The notes: generated from the letters alone by a model not told the origin. Positions 42,301 to 51,185 are shown, counted from the first letter of the stretch. The stretch: 64,000 nucleotides of DNA from Flavivirga rizhaonensis (GCF_004791695.1 NZ_SRSO01000019.1:1-64000); one strand, 5' to 3'. Program-made: numbers and translations.

Positions 42301-43510
42301 TAATAACCTCTTAAACAATGCTTTTAAATACACTAAAACAGACGATACAATTAAAATCGAATATAAAACCAATGATAAAGATTTGGTTGTATCAGTAATC
42401 GATACGGGAAAGGGTATAGACGCCATTGACCTAGAACATATTTTTGAACGATTTTACAGGTCGCATAAAAAAGAAAATATTCAAGGAAGTGGTTCGGGAA
42501 TTGGTCTTGCATTTTCTAAAAGATTAGTTGAAATGCATTATGGTTTTATAGATGCCGAAAGTCAGTTAAAAGAAGGCACTACCATAAATGTTCGTTTACC
42601 AATAGTTAAAGAACTTTTGAAAGAGGAAAAGTATAAAAGTATTAATTTGCCAGATGAAAAAGAGGTGAAGGTTGATAACCATTTATTTAAAAAAGATACC
42701 ATATCAAATGTTGAAGTGTCTGGCGAGTTTTCCGATACGTTGATTTTTTATGCTGAAGACAATCCAGAAATGAGAAATTTTGTTTCAGAAATACTTTCAG
42801 AATTTTTTAAAGTTAAAAGCTTTAGAAATGGTCATGAATGTTTTGAAGCTTTCGAAAAGGAGTGGCCAGATATAGTGATAAGTGATGTTCAGATGCCAGA
42901 AATGAACGGTTTGGATTTATGCCTTAAAATAAAATCTGATTTAAAAACCAGTCATATTCCAGTTATTTTGCTTACAGCATTGGCAAATATTGAAGACCAC
43001 CTCAAGGGTATTCGTGATGGAGCAGATGCATATATAGAAAAACCATTTAATATACAGCGTTTAGTCACAAACGTTGAAGCTTTGCTTAGAAATCGTAAAC
43101 AATTAAGAGAACGTTATCAAGTTGGTATCCCACTAACTAGAGAAAACAATAAAAATAATAGGAATGATAATGCCTTTTTGGAAAAATTGTACAGTTTAAT
43201 GGAGGAGCACCTGGACAATCAAGATTTAGATCTTAATTATTTAGCAAAAGAGCTATACTTAAACCGTACACACTTTTATCAAAAAGTTAAGGTTTTGACA
43301 AACCAAACTCCATTTGAACTATTAAAAAATTATAGGTTAAAAAAAGCTGCAAATTTCTTAGCTCAAAAACGATTATCCGTTAACGAAGCTTTTGAAATGA
43401 CGGGGTTTAAAAGCCGAACACACTTTACCAAAGTCTTTAGGGAAAAATTTGGTGTTACTCCTGGGAAGTATATCACCAAAACCAGCAAAAATGAATGTGG
43501 TAATAACTAA
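39377..43510 (+). CDS. Second hybrid two-component system sensor-regulator (HTCS)
   Basis: A 1377-residue HTCS with a signal peptide (INAIAQ), propeller repeats (GFLWFGTYDGLNKFDGY, LWIGTEGGG), a Y_Y_Y domain and a membrane helix near 808-835. The histidine kinase has H864 in FFSNISHEIKTP and the ATPase motif GSGIGLAFSK. A receiver (VISDVQMPEMNGL, near 1168) and a C-terminal AraC-type domain (about 1265-1370) follow. It faces the GH150/sulfatase cluster downstream on the same strand and is the likely activator of it. It differs enough from the first HTCS to suggest another oligosaccharide ligand. Confidence 0.93.
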   Translation: MSRIFLKIFILFFYCINAIAQDEIIKYSQKYTISEGLAHNGVTTMLEDSRGFLWFGTYDGLNKFDGYNFQIFKNTIDKNILISNRIRSLYEDNNHNLWIGTDEGITIYNFINEEFTTIYSNKQVSNAVKGPVIRKIFGDKSSNQILCLTEGDGVLVFDKDSNFLNQYLPPVEKFGDDIFFLDIMPLGKKSYVFATSKGLLLFDLSEKKFKQLLKDEVSYTNAIVKISDHSFLITLFRGVALVKYNNKVDYDDFKLDKRALQSYKFNSIMLNDSGELWLGELNEGIIQINNIDSIEKGLPVKVEGFKDSLKLLRSSGFMLTSQNICWYATFNEGIYKFDIVERPFGSYNVSMDYDFGLGSNSVTHIAPFGKNHAFISASLGGLSLFNSVLKKFERFPFNLSIGKEQNVGSVFVDSRKNAWIYISGESSLYRFRKGHRDYEKVKLDSLNITTGPRIRTCSEDQYGNIWIAGNEEVYKVLIDADDNVTKVEYLNDNPFFQNNRIALPRRVYSDFMYNFIWIGSSTNGLFRITNKKDTPIEELIIHNFVNDKKDEHLLPSNFVSSIIRLPNEDLWIGTEGGGICKVINSDSIPKFIPFTEKDGLSNNVVKNILYDENFNLWIPTNIGLNKFDTKTNEFRKFNKSDGLPFEDFWYASETLDNGTMILSGLDGFCYFNPKDVNTKEKLPKLQFENFKIFDKKIIPGDTLNGRVVLQKSIGVLDKIQLKHNENVFSLDLTSLHFSNDKNHLIKYKLSQINKDWTVLPSSQKTIYYSGLQPGDYELTAMASNSLNEWTSPKKLKIEIMPSIWNTHLAYFLYTLLGFLLIYLVIRVILKIQTLNHKVEIEQMEIDNVKEVNEAKLRFFSNISHEIKTPLALISGPMNILLERFKGNPDIGEKLSLIQRQSKKIHQLIEQVHDFRKTDANALKMNYTRFSFNSFMDELIGDFNMLAKNDNKKLEVEGENKVIMVSADRDKLEKIFNNLLNNAFKYTKTDDTIKIEYKTNDKDLVVSVIDTGKGIDAIDLEHIFERFYRSHKKENIQGSGSGIGLAFSKRLVEMHYGFIDAESQLKEGTTINVRLPIVKELLKEEKYKSINLPDEKEVKVDNHLFKKDTISNVEVSGEFSDTLIFYAEDNPEMRNFVSEILSEFFKVKSFRNGHECFEAFEKEWPDIVISDVQMPEMNGLDLCLKIKSDLKTSHIPVILLTALANIEDHLKGIRDGADAYIEKPFNIQRLVTNVEALLRNRKQLRERYQVGIPLTRENNKNNRNDNAFLEKLYSLMEEHLDNQDLDLNYLAKELYLNRTHFYQKVKVLTNQTPFELLKNYRLKKAANFLAQKRLSVNEAFEMTGFKSRTHFTKVFREKFGVTPGKYITKTSKNECGNN

Positions 43511-43659
43511 ATCCCTTTTTTTTAATAAGGATGAAATTTATTACAAGTTGTATTTTATGTATATTCCAAAATATTTTTTGAGTTTTACACTTAGCTTTAT
43601 ATAAAAATATAAAGTTGTGATTAGGAAAATAAAGTTCTATATATTTTAATATTTATTCT

Positions 43660-44030
43660 TTTGGGACTATATCTTATGTTAACGCCCAAGTAGAATATAA
43701 TTTTGAAGATTCAAGTGAAAGTTAGAGTGCCATAAAACCAACAAATCTAATCCGACCACAGGAAAATCAAGTGTCGTAAAACCTAATAAAGTGTCTATAG
43801 GTATAATATCAGGCATTCCCTGTTTAAAGTTTCAGTTAATGGAACATTTGTAATGCAACCATGTTAAAATCTTTTTTCATTAATAGCTAGTGCAGAAGAT
43901 GTAATAAGAGTAAAATCAAATAGGGATTGCGAAGGGCTTCATTTAAAACCTTGAAAACTTTGACTAGTAAAAGTATACCCTAATCCAGTTAGTGATGTGT
44001 TACATGTTATGTCGTTCAATTTGTTTCGGG
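43660..44030 (+). pseudogene. Remnant of a secreted T9SS-sorted protein
   Basis: At 43660 a frame reads FGTISYVNAQVEYNFEDSSE, stops at a TAG where a tryptophan would be expected (as in FED...GW starts of carbohydrate-binding domains), and then breaks up. At 43967 another piece reads VKVYPNPVSDVLHV, the hallmark of a type A T9SS sorting domain. Both ends of a secreted protein thus remain while the middle is lost. The rest of 43511-44206 shows no intact gene. Confidence 0.6.
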
Positions 44031-44206
44031 TATCGATATTGCAAACTATAAGATTGTAGTTGATTGATGTTCTTTTGATTGTATATCTAACAATAAACAT
44101 AAAGATACATTTTATTTACCTCAGGAGACATTTAATAATTTATATATCCTCAATTTAGAAAAATTAATTGCATTCCATATTATTGAAAATTTACTAAATA
44201 AAAATT

Positions 44207-44412
44207 GTGAAAACACAATTACTTAAAAATTCAACTTTGGTTCTAGCTCTAGTTGCACCCTTGTCAATTTCTGCTCAACTTAGTAATACAAAAAACAGAT
44301 AGTCATTAAAAAAGGAAAAAACACCCATGTAGTAGCTGGTGGTTATGATAAGTTCATGTATTACCAATCAGTTTCTGGAGATTTGCAAAGCCATTATAAC
44401 ATAACAGTATGA
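44207..44412 (+). pseudogene. Truncated relative of the adjacent GH150-like gene
   Basis: From GTG at 44207 a frame reads a signal-peptide-like LVLALVAPLSISAQ and stops at TAG (44300). From 44305 a frame reads KKGKNTHVVAGGYDKFMYYQ and SVSGDL, ending TGA at 44410-44412. This resembles KGDKSYVVAGGFDKSIYYIS in the propeller of the following GH150-like protein. Its TGA overlaps the ATG of that gene (ATGA). It is most simply a collapsed paralogue or a partial duplication. Confidence 0.6.
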
Positions 44413-47234
44413 ATAAATACATATATTTTTCAAAATTTTTAGTATTAGCCCTTCTTTCTTTTTCGAATATTACTTATGGAATTCAAAGCAAAGTAAATTT
44501 AAAAGGTATCACAAGTATCGATACTGGCTATACCATTTTAAGTGTACGAACAGCTCAAAATAATGGGGAGTCGTATATAGTTGCCAATAGCTTTGAGGGT
44601 GTCGTTTTAGGTGTTTCTTATAGCGGAGAGGTTCTTTTTAAAAATCAGCTATCTGGGTATATGAATCATGACATATGGTGTGGAGATATTAATGGAGATG
44701 GGATTGACGAGATTGTTACGGCAAATGCAGATGGTTATGTGTACTGTTTAGATAACAAAGGAGATTTACTTTGGAAATTCAACAAAAATAGCGCACCTAT
44801 GTATACATTATGCACTATTTCTAAAGGTGACAAGTCTTATGTAGTAGCAGGGGGATTTGATAAAAGTATTTACTATATTTCACCAAATGGTGAATTGATT
44901 AAGGAAATAAAATCTTCAACGTTCTCAATAGAAAACCCAAGGCGCAAAAGCAATAAAAACTTGCCTGAAAAATATGTTAGTACGTCAAACTTTATAAGAA
45001 CAGTTACAAAGGCTGACGGATCACAATCTCTTGTGGTTTTAGGAACAAATAATCATATGCAATCCCCAGGAACATTATATTTCTTTAATATAATGGAAGA
45101 CGAGCCGTATAAGAAAGTGAAAATACAAGTACCTAAAGAACTCAGAAAAAAAATACTAATTAGACCCTTAGGACACTTTACGACATCAAATATAAATAGC
45201 GATGGCTCAGATGAAATAATTTTGGGAGCGTCGGCTCATGCAAACGATTTACTGGTTACTACGTACGATTTGACTAATGATAAATTCTCTTACAGACGAA
45301 TGCAAAAAGTTAAATTTGGATATGATATTGTGCACAATACTTCGATTAAAGAAAAAGGAGAAGTCTTGTATTTGTCCAGATTAGGTAGTCAAATTAGACT
45401 CTATAGACCAGGGAAAGATACTAAAGAAGAAAAGCTTAATGGAAACTATGCTTATAATGATTTATGGAAAGACCCTATAACAAATAAAGTCATTCTTGCC
45501 AGTGTGCAAAGTGGAGGAAGTGGTGTACACATTATTGATACAGAAAATAAAAACTGGAAAAAAACTTTCGAGAAATTAGAGCCTATTGGTAAAATTGAAA
45601 CTATTTTAAAAAATACCAAAAGCATAAGAAAAGATTTAGAGGATTTCAAAAAACCTAAATATCAAAACGGTTCTCAAACTGTTTATTTTATGACGGAGTC
45701 TGTTCCTGTTAATCTTCAAAGTTTAAAAAGTAAAATAACTAGTAATTATAGGAGTCCGGTATTTTTAAACTCCATGTTTATGCGTAACGTAGAGCATTGG
45801 GATAGATCGAGTATGACCAATGAAAAGTATAGAAAAAGACGCGATCGCAGAAAGCGTTATACACTTAATCACGAAGAAGCTTTAGATCAAATTATAGAAG
45901 GACTTGAAGGTGAGCCTGGAATTGCTTATTGGGCTGGTCATGGCAACGATCCTTATATGTTTAGTTTAAAAACTACCAAAAAAGTTATAGATAAGGCGAA
46001 GGGTAAGAAAGTAGTACTTATTTACCCAGAAATGGAAGATCATTCTGAGAATCTAGATTTTTTAGTAAATGATTTAATCTACCCGTTAGCAAGTTATGCA
46101 CAAGGTAAAAATGCAAATATCTTTTTACGTAATAAGAATATTTTTTGGCTGGGATCAAATTATCTTAAGCCATGGTCTAGATTAATGTCAGGTGAGTTTG
46201 CAGATGTGTTTGTTCCCTCAATGGAAGAAACTACCGATAAGTCTATGGAGTTAAGTTTGGCTGGTAGAACAGGAATGTGGGCAAGTGGTGCAGTTAATTG
46301 CTGGGGGACAAGGGCTGTACCGGATAACACTTCTTTTGACAGATCTAGGCAGTTGGGGTATCAAAGATTGCCAAACCATTTTTTAAGGATGCTAATTTTC
46401 CACACAGCTTATGGGGCACAGTTTATTAATAATTTTTCGGTAGATCAAGACTATATGAGTATTTATTGGGAACTTATCGCAAAAGGAGCGTTGTACGTAC
46501 CCAAACGTTCTGAAGTTTTAAGTTTTTCACCTGTTCATCTCAGTATTAAAGAACCAGATCATCATTTTATTGAAGACGGTGTCAATGTAAAATGGACAAC
46601 CTTTTATGATGAGGAATTTGAAAAAAACAACCCTTTTGTGTTTAGTAGATTGAATGGTTCTTGGCCCGGGGCAGTAGTCACCCAATGGGATTTTTCTAAA
46701 TATGCTGCTGGAGTAAAAGATAGACGATTAAACTTTCTAGCACCCTACGAGAACGGTTTAGTGTTAATTACACCCCCTCAAGAAGGCGTTTTTGCAGATA
46801 AGAATAATAAAAGAGGAAGCTTACAGCATAATTTGCATCCTATTTACAAAGGTAATATGACCGAGTATATTACAGACGGTCGTAATTATTATTCGACCGA
46901 TGGAAAACAAACTTACAAAGCCGATGAATACTATAAAATTATTGAAAAAGAGATTAAGGAAAAGGCTAACCTTCTACCAATAACCGTTACGGGAGATGTC
47001 GCTTGGGTTGTTTCCCAAATATCTCCAAAACATTTAAGACTTACTTTAATAGATAACGGCTATATAAACCCTGAAAAAAGTACAGCTAAGGTTAGGTTCA
47101 ATGGTATAATTACAAAAAACATTGCGGATATTTTAAATAAAGAAGTATTTAAGGTTAAAGAAAATACAGTAGATATCAAAATTCCATTAGGAGGATTTCG
47201 TTTTATTGATATTGAGTTAAAAGAAAACTTATAA
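44409..47234 (+). CDS. GH150 lambda-carrageenase-like protein
   Basis: A 941-residue secreted protein with a signal peptide (LLSFSNITYG). An N-terminal propeller (about 30-420) has repeats such as GDINGDGIDEIVTANADGYV and YVVAGGFDKSIYYIS. A C-terminal catalytic-type domain holds GIAYWAGHGNDPYMFS (about 508), VVLIYPEMEDHSEN (about 536) and FVPSMEETTDKSMELSLAGR. The lambda-carrageenase of Pseudoalteromonas, founder of GH150, is recalled as 942 residues with an N-terminal propeller, matching in length and layout. GH150 enzymes cut beta-1,4 bonds of lambda-carrageenan. The GH110 and sulfatases downstream support this. Catalytic residues are not assigned here. Confidence 0.7.
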   Translation: MNKYIYFSKFLVLALLSFSNITYGIQSKVNLKGITSIDTGYTILSVRTAQNNGESYIVANSFEGVVLGVSYSGEVLFKNQLSGYMNHDIWCGDINGDGIDEIVTANADGYVYCLDNKGDLLWKFNKNSAPMYTLCTISKGDKSYVVAGGFDKSIYYISPNGELIKEIKSSTFSIENPRRKSNKNLPEKYVSTSNFIRTVTKADGSQSLVVLGTNNHMQSPGTLYFFNIMEDEPYKKVKIQVPKELRKKILIRPLGHFTTSNINSDGSDEIILGASAHANDLLVTTYDLTNDKFSYRRMQKVKFGYDIVHNTSIKEKGEVLYLSRLGSQIRLYRPGKDTKEEKLNGNYAYNDLWKDPITNKVILASVQSGGSGVHIIDTENKNWKKTFEKLEPIGKIETILKNTKSIRKDLEDFKKPKYQNGSQTVYFMTESVPVNLQSLKSKITSNYRSPVFLNSMFMRNVEHWDRSSMTNEKYRKRRDRRKRYTLNHEEALDQIIEGLEGEPGIAYWAGHGNDPYMFSLKTTKKVIDKAKGKKVVLIYPEMEDHSENLDFLVNDLIYPLASYAQGKNANIFLRNKNIFWLGSNYLKPWSRLMSGEFADVFVPSMEETTDKSMELSLAGRTGMWASGAVNCWGTRAVPDNTSFDRSRQLGYQRLPNHFLRMLIFHTAYGAQFINNFSVDQDYMSIYWELIAKGALYVPKRSEVLSFSPVHLSIKEPDHHFIEDGVNVKWTTFYDEEFEKNNPFVFSRLNGSWPGAVVTQWDFSKYAAGVKDRRLNFLAPYENGLVLITPPQEGVFADKNNKRGSLQHNLHPIYKGNMTEYITDGRNYYSTDGKQTYKADEYYKIIEKEIKEKANLLPITVTGDVAWVVSQISPKHLRLTLIDNGYINPEKSTAKVRFNGIITKNIADILNKEVFKVKENTVDIKIPLGGFRFIDIELKENL

Positions 47235-47295
47235 GAGATTGGATTTATTATTGAAAGATACATTTGGTTTACTCAGAAGTGCAATGCTAGTTTAA

Positions 47296-47492
47296 TTTTA
47301 TAATAATTTTATCTCTAAATCAGAATGGATTGAATTTTAAGAGGCTAAAGCTGAAAAATAAGGAAACTTGCCAAAAATGTTAATTTGAAATTTTTGGGAA
47401 CAGATAGGAATGATGACGGTAAGATTACTCTGGAATAGTTATTACAGGACGTAGATTAGAAATTAGTAAAACAAAGGCAAAAAGCACAGTAA
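47296..47492 (+). pseudogene. Remnant of an EF-hand protein
   Basis: Two frames contain EF-hand-like pieces. The first reads NNFISKSEWIEF, stop, EAKAEK, stop. The second, from 47391, reads FLGTDRNDDGKITLE, a TAG, LLQDVD, a TAG, KLVKQRQKAQ and a TAA at 47490-47492. DRNDDGKITLE fits the EF-hand calcium loop closely. The protein was probably a small secreted calcium-binding or calcium-dependent protein of the locus. A terminator-like hairpin follows at 47515. Confidence 0.6.
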
Positions 47493-47514
47493 TTAGTTTT
47501 AATGAGTTGAATCT

Positions 47515-47547
47515 AAAAAGCCGAAATAGATAAATATTTCGACTTTT
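47515..47547 (+). terminator. Terminator-like hairpin after the EF-hand remnant
   Basis: AAAAAGCCGAAATA pairs with TATTTCGACTTTTT with one mismatch, loop of six bases, and T-run at the end. It probably ended the lost EF-hand gene or the GH150 transcript. Confidence 0.6.
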
Positions 47548-47701
47548 TGCTCAAAAAGATTATACGGAATAGATTTAACCATATTGTTTAACATATTTTA
47601 ATTTGTAAAGGTTAATGTTTTAAATAGGTTACAGAAACAAATTTCAAGTTTAAAATCGATTAAATAGGATAAAAAAATTACTATAAGAATGATGTATTTA
47701 A

Positions 47702-47812
47702 GATCGGTCCCTTAAAAATCCAGAGATTGCTGAGAGTTTACGTTTAGAGTTAGTTGAATGGAGAAAGGAAAATTATGTACCATTACTACCAAATTCCGTT
47801 CTTGATATTTAG
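47702..47812 (+). pseudogene. Short C-terminal remnant, possibly of a sulfatase
   Basis: An open stretch reads KNPEIAESLRLELVEWRKEN followed by YVPLLPNSVLD and a stop at 47810-47812. The NPE.A..L..EL..W pattern resembles sulfatase C-termini. Nothing upstream extends it. It lies 55 bases before the first intact sulfatase gene. The family call is tentative. Confidence 0.4.
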
Positions 47813-47867
47813 ATTAAACCTATTATCGTTTAGGGAGTCTTAGGGGCAAATTAAAACCAAACAATTT

Positions 47868-49367
47868 ATGTACTACAGAATTATTTCAGTCTTAATGTTA
47901 AGTGTCTTTACATTATTAAGCAGTTGCAAGACAAAGTCAACAACTTCGTCGATAGAAAAGAAAACTGCTTCAAATCAAAAGCAACCCAATCTTATAATCA
48001 TTCACACAGATGAGCACAACTTTAGAACCTTAAGTTGTTACCAAAAATTGCTACCAGAAGAGCAAGCATTTGTATGGGGAAAAGGAAGCAATTCAAAAAC
48101 ACCAAATATTGATAAACTAGCGGATGAAGGGGCAATAAGTACAAGTTATTATTGTTCATCTCCTGTTTGTACACCTTCAAGAGCATCTTTGGTTACAGGT
48201 TTATATCCGCAAGCTACTGGAGCTCCAAAAAATGGGCTACATATTCGGGAAAATATTCCAACTTTTGCAACCATTTTAAGAGATCGAGGATATTCTACGT
48301 CTTATGTTGGTAAATGGCACTTGGCAGGTCATGAAAAATATACATTCGGAATAAAGTACAAAGCTGGTTTTGATGATAACCGTTTTATGATGCGTGGTGG
48401 TCACGCGCCTTATTTTCATATAAAGAATGGTAAAATAAAAGGTATAGGTGATAGAGAAGCAGCAAAACTACCGCCAGAAGAAGTTGTTCATCTTACAGAT
48501 TTCTTTACAAATAAAACTCTTGAGATTTTAGAACGAGATAAGGATAAACCTTTCGCTGTAATGTTATCTATTCCGGATCCGCATACACCAGATGTTGCAA
48601 AACCACCTTACAACAAATTATATGCGGATTTAAAATTTGAAGCACCAAAAACAATGGCACCAGAGTATGTAGCTATTAAACCATCTTGGGCAACAGATAA
48701 AGGAAAGAATGAGACGATAGGCAAAAAATCTTTTGAAAATGATAAAAAAGCCCTAATCGATTATTTAGGAATGGTGAGCCACATTGATGATAGTGTTGGT
48801 AGAATTTTAGATTTTTTAGAAGACAATAAGCTTACCGAGAATACAATTGTTGTATTTACATCAGATCATGGTGATATGTTTTTTGAACATAACCGAAGAA
48901 ATAAAGGTGTGCCTTATGAAGCGTCTGCTAGAATTCCATTTGTAATTAGATATCCTGATAAAATTCCAGCAGGAAAAGTTATTAATACCGCATATACAAA
49001 TGTGGATTTTGCACCAACCATTCTAAGTTTAATGGGTGTAAATACAGATGTGAAGTTTCATGGTTTTGATACTTCGGAGGATTTTATAAATAATAACAAA
49101 GAAGTAAATAGTGATAGAATTACTTATTATGCAAAATCTGGTGGTTGGTGGGTAACTGCTGTTAACGATCGTTACAAATTAGTGATAGATAAAAATGAAA
49201 CACCATATTTATTTGACTTAGAAAAAGATCCAGATGAACTTATAAATTTCTACAAAGATCCTGCTTATAAGGGCATTGCTAAAATGATGCAAACCGAATT
49301 GTTTAAGCAGTTAGAAAAATATGATGAGCCAGGATTGAAGCACTCAAAACCTTACAAACTAAAATAA
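47868..49367 (+). CDS. S1-family sulfatase lipoprotein (FGly type, CTPSR)
   Basis: A 499-residue type I sulfatase with lipoprotein signal (LLSSC, C20). The cysteine to be converted to formylglycine is C101 in CTPSR. Metal ligands are visible in IIHTDEHNFRT and FTSDHGDMFFEHN, and the YVGKWHLAGH block is typical. It should remove a sulfate ester from carrageenan-type oligosaccharides in the periplasm; which position is not readable. It is the first of five sulfatases here, 26 bases before the next. A 48-base piece of its 3' end is repeated exactly at 50963-51010. The maturation enzyme is not in the window. Confidence 0.92.
   Translation: MYYRIISVLMLSVFTLLSSCKTKSTTSSIEKKTASNQKQPNLIIIHTDEHNFRTLSCYQKLLPEEQAFVWGKGSNSKTPNIDKLADEGAISTSYYCSSPVCTPSRASLVTGLYPQATGAPKNGLHIRENIPTFATILRDRGYSTSYVGKWHLAGHEKYTFGIKYKAGFDDNRFMMRGGHAPYFHIKNGKIKGIGDREAAKLPPEEVVHLTDFFTNKTLEILERDKDKPFAVMLSIPDPHTPDVAKPPYNKLYADLKFEAPKTMAPEYVAIKPSWATDKGKNETIGKKSFENDKKALIDYLGMVSHIDDSVGRILDFLEDNKLTENTIVVFTSDHGDMFFEHNRRNKGVPYEASARIPFVIRYPDKIPAGKVINTAYTNVDFAPTILSLMGVNTDVKFHGFDTSEDFINNNKEVNSDRITYYAKSGGWWVTAVNDRYKLVIDKNETPYLFDLEKDPDELINFYKDPAYKGIAKMMQTELFKQLEKYDEPGLKHSKPYKLK
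49262..49309 (+). repeat. 48-base direct repeat, parent copy
   Basis: This segment near the 3' end of the first sulfatase gene is identical over 48 bases to 50963-51010. The copies are 1701 bases apart and bracket the second sulfatase gene. Confidence 0.95.
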
Positions 49368-49393
49368 AGTACTATTAAATTTAAAAAGAAATA

Positions 49394-50905
49394 ATGAAAA
49401 AATTAGTAAGTGTGTTTTTTATACTTGGGATTCTTACAGCCTCTACGTTTTCCAGAACCCATGCACAAAAAAGACAGCCTAATATTGTTGTTTTAATGGC
49501 TGATGATATTGGCTTAGGAGATTTAAGCTATTATCAAAAATTAAGAAAAGATAAAAAAATTACAGTAGCTACACCTAATATAGATAAATTGATTTCTGAA
49601 GGTATGCATTTTACCGATGCACATTCTCCTGCTTCACTTTGTGCTCCAACTCGTTTTTCATTATTAACGGGTAATTATTCTTATAGGAATCAAAGACCGT
49701 TTGGTGTTTGGGCCCCTGAAGCGAATGCCTTAATTGATTCTAATGGATTTACAACTAGTGCTAGAATAGCTAAAGCTGGAGGTTATAATACGGCATTTTT
49801 TGGAAAATGGGGGCTGGGTGGTTCTTGGGTAAAAGAGAAAGGAAAAAAAATAGATTATGGATATTTAAATGGAGGTGCTTTGAGCTATGGTTTTGATTAT
49901 GCTTGTGAACTTCCAGAAGGCATTCAAAATAAGCCATATGCTTTTTATGAAAATAGAAAATGGATGAAATTGAAACCAGATTCTGTTTTAAAAGAATTAG
50001 ATGCCAATCAAACAGGTTATGCAACATCAAAAAAACATAAAAAACGAGGAGGTCTGGGGGATTCTAATTGGGATCCTAAACAAGCTGGTCCAATTTTAGC
50101 AAACAAAGCGGTTAACTATATTCATAATCAAAAAGAAAATAAAGAACCGTTTTTTATGTATTACTGCAGTCAAGCTGTACATATTCCTCATGAACCACCA
50201 GCTAATTTTAATGGGAAGACAATAGCAGGAAGTACACCAGGTAAACATGGCGATATGATTTACGAATTAGACGTTCAAGTAGGATTAATAATTGAAGCTC
50301 TCAAAAAAACGGGGGTATATGAAAATACGCTTTTTATTTTTACTTCAGATAACGGTGGTCTCTCATTTGACGTTGATATGAAACGTGCGGGTCATGATAC
50401 CAGTCAGGGGTTATCAGGTAGCAAGGGTTCAATTAATGAAGGTGGTCATAGGGTACCGTTTGTTGCTGTTTGGCCAGGAATTGTGAAGCCAAATTCAATT
50501 TCTGACGAGCCTATTGTAGGACATGATGTTGTTGCTACAATAGCAGCATTAGCCAATCAAAATTTAGATAAAACTAAGGTTTTTGATTCTGCAAATTTAT
50601 TACCTCTTTTTAAAGGGGAATCTAACGTAAAGGCTCATCATTATTTAATGCATCAATCAGCTAATGGGCCAACATTTGCATTAAGAGAGGGCGATTGGAA
50701 GTTAATCATGAAATCAGATATAAAGAAAAAAACGGATGATGTAGGTAATCTAACACCAATATTTTTGTATAATTTAAAAGCTAATCTAGCTGAAGATGAG
50801 TCTAAAAACCTGGTTAATAATAAAAAATATGCAAAACTTATAACTGATATGATGGCAAAATATCAAGAACTTAGAGAATCAAAAGTAAGTACGGTTAATT
50901 ATTAA
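49394..50905 (+). CDS. S1-family sulfatase (FGly type, CAPTR)
   Basis: A 503-residue sulfatase with a cleavable signal peptide (RTHAQ) rather than a lipobox. The active cysteine is C83 in CAPTR, with threonine in place of the commoner serine. Metal ligands lie in LMADDIGLGDLS and FTSDNGGLSF; FGKWGLGG is the conserved lysine block. It is probably periplasmic and, unlike its lipoprotein neighbours, soluble. It acts with the adjacent sulfatases on a highly sulfated galactan. The substrate position is unknown. Confidence 0.92.
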   Translation: MKKLVSVFFILGILTASTFSRTHAQKRQPNIVVLMADDIGLGDLSYYQKLRKDKKITVATPNIDKLISEGMHFTDAHSPASLCAPTRFSLLTGNYSYRNQRPFGVWAPEANALIDSNGFTTSARIAKAGGYNTAFFGKWGLGGSWVKEKGKKIDYGYLNGGALSYGFDYACELPEGIQNKPYAFYENRKWMKLKPDSVLKELDANQTGYATSKKHKKRGGLGDSNWDPKQAGPILANKAVNYIHNQKENKEPFFMYYCSQAVHIPHEPPANFNGKTIAGSTPGKHGDMIYELDVQVGLIIEALKKTGVYENTLFIFTSDNGGLSFDVDMKRAGHDTSQGLSGSKGSINEGGHRVPFVAVWPGIVKPNSISDEPIVGHDVVATIAALANQNLDKTKVFDSANLLPLFKGESNVKAHHYLMHQSANGPTFALREGDWKLIMKSDIKKKTDDVGNLTPIFLYNLKANLAEDESKNLVNNKKYAKLITDMMAKYQELRESKVSTVNY

Positions 50906-50962
50906 CAAATTTTAAAAATACAAATAAACTAATTAAATAAATGAAAATTTTGAAGTCGAAGT

Positions 50963-51056
50963 TGCTTATAAGGGCATTGCTAAAATGATGCAAACCGAAT
51001 TGTTTAAGCATTTAAACAAGTATGACGAACCATGATTAAAGATATCAAAACCTTAT
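50963..51056 (+). pseudogene. Duplicated tail of the first sulfatase gene
   Basis: Bases 50963-51010 are identical to 49262-49309, and similarity continues with changes (KYDEP, then the SKPY region) to about 51056. Only the last 30 codons of the sulfatase remain. An ATG at 50941 is joined to it out of frame (MKILKSKLLIRALLK, then stop), so it encodes nothing useful. It marks the end of a deleted second copy of that sulfatase. The remainder of 50906-51185 should hold the promoter of the next gene. Confidence 0.85.
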
Positions 51057-51185
51057 ATTACAAAGTAGTTTTTGCTCTTTTTTCGGATTACTTTTTATGA
51101 AATTATTCTGAGAGACATACCATTTACTATTAAGTACAAGTTTAGAAAAGTATTCTATTAATTTAGCCCTAAGCATAGATTTTCA

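Noticed and set aside
50941..50988. Short open frame MKILKSKLLIRALLK
   Set aside because: It arises where an ATG was joined out of frame to the duplicated sulfatase tail and stops after 15 codons.
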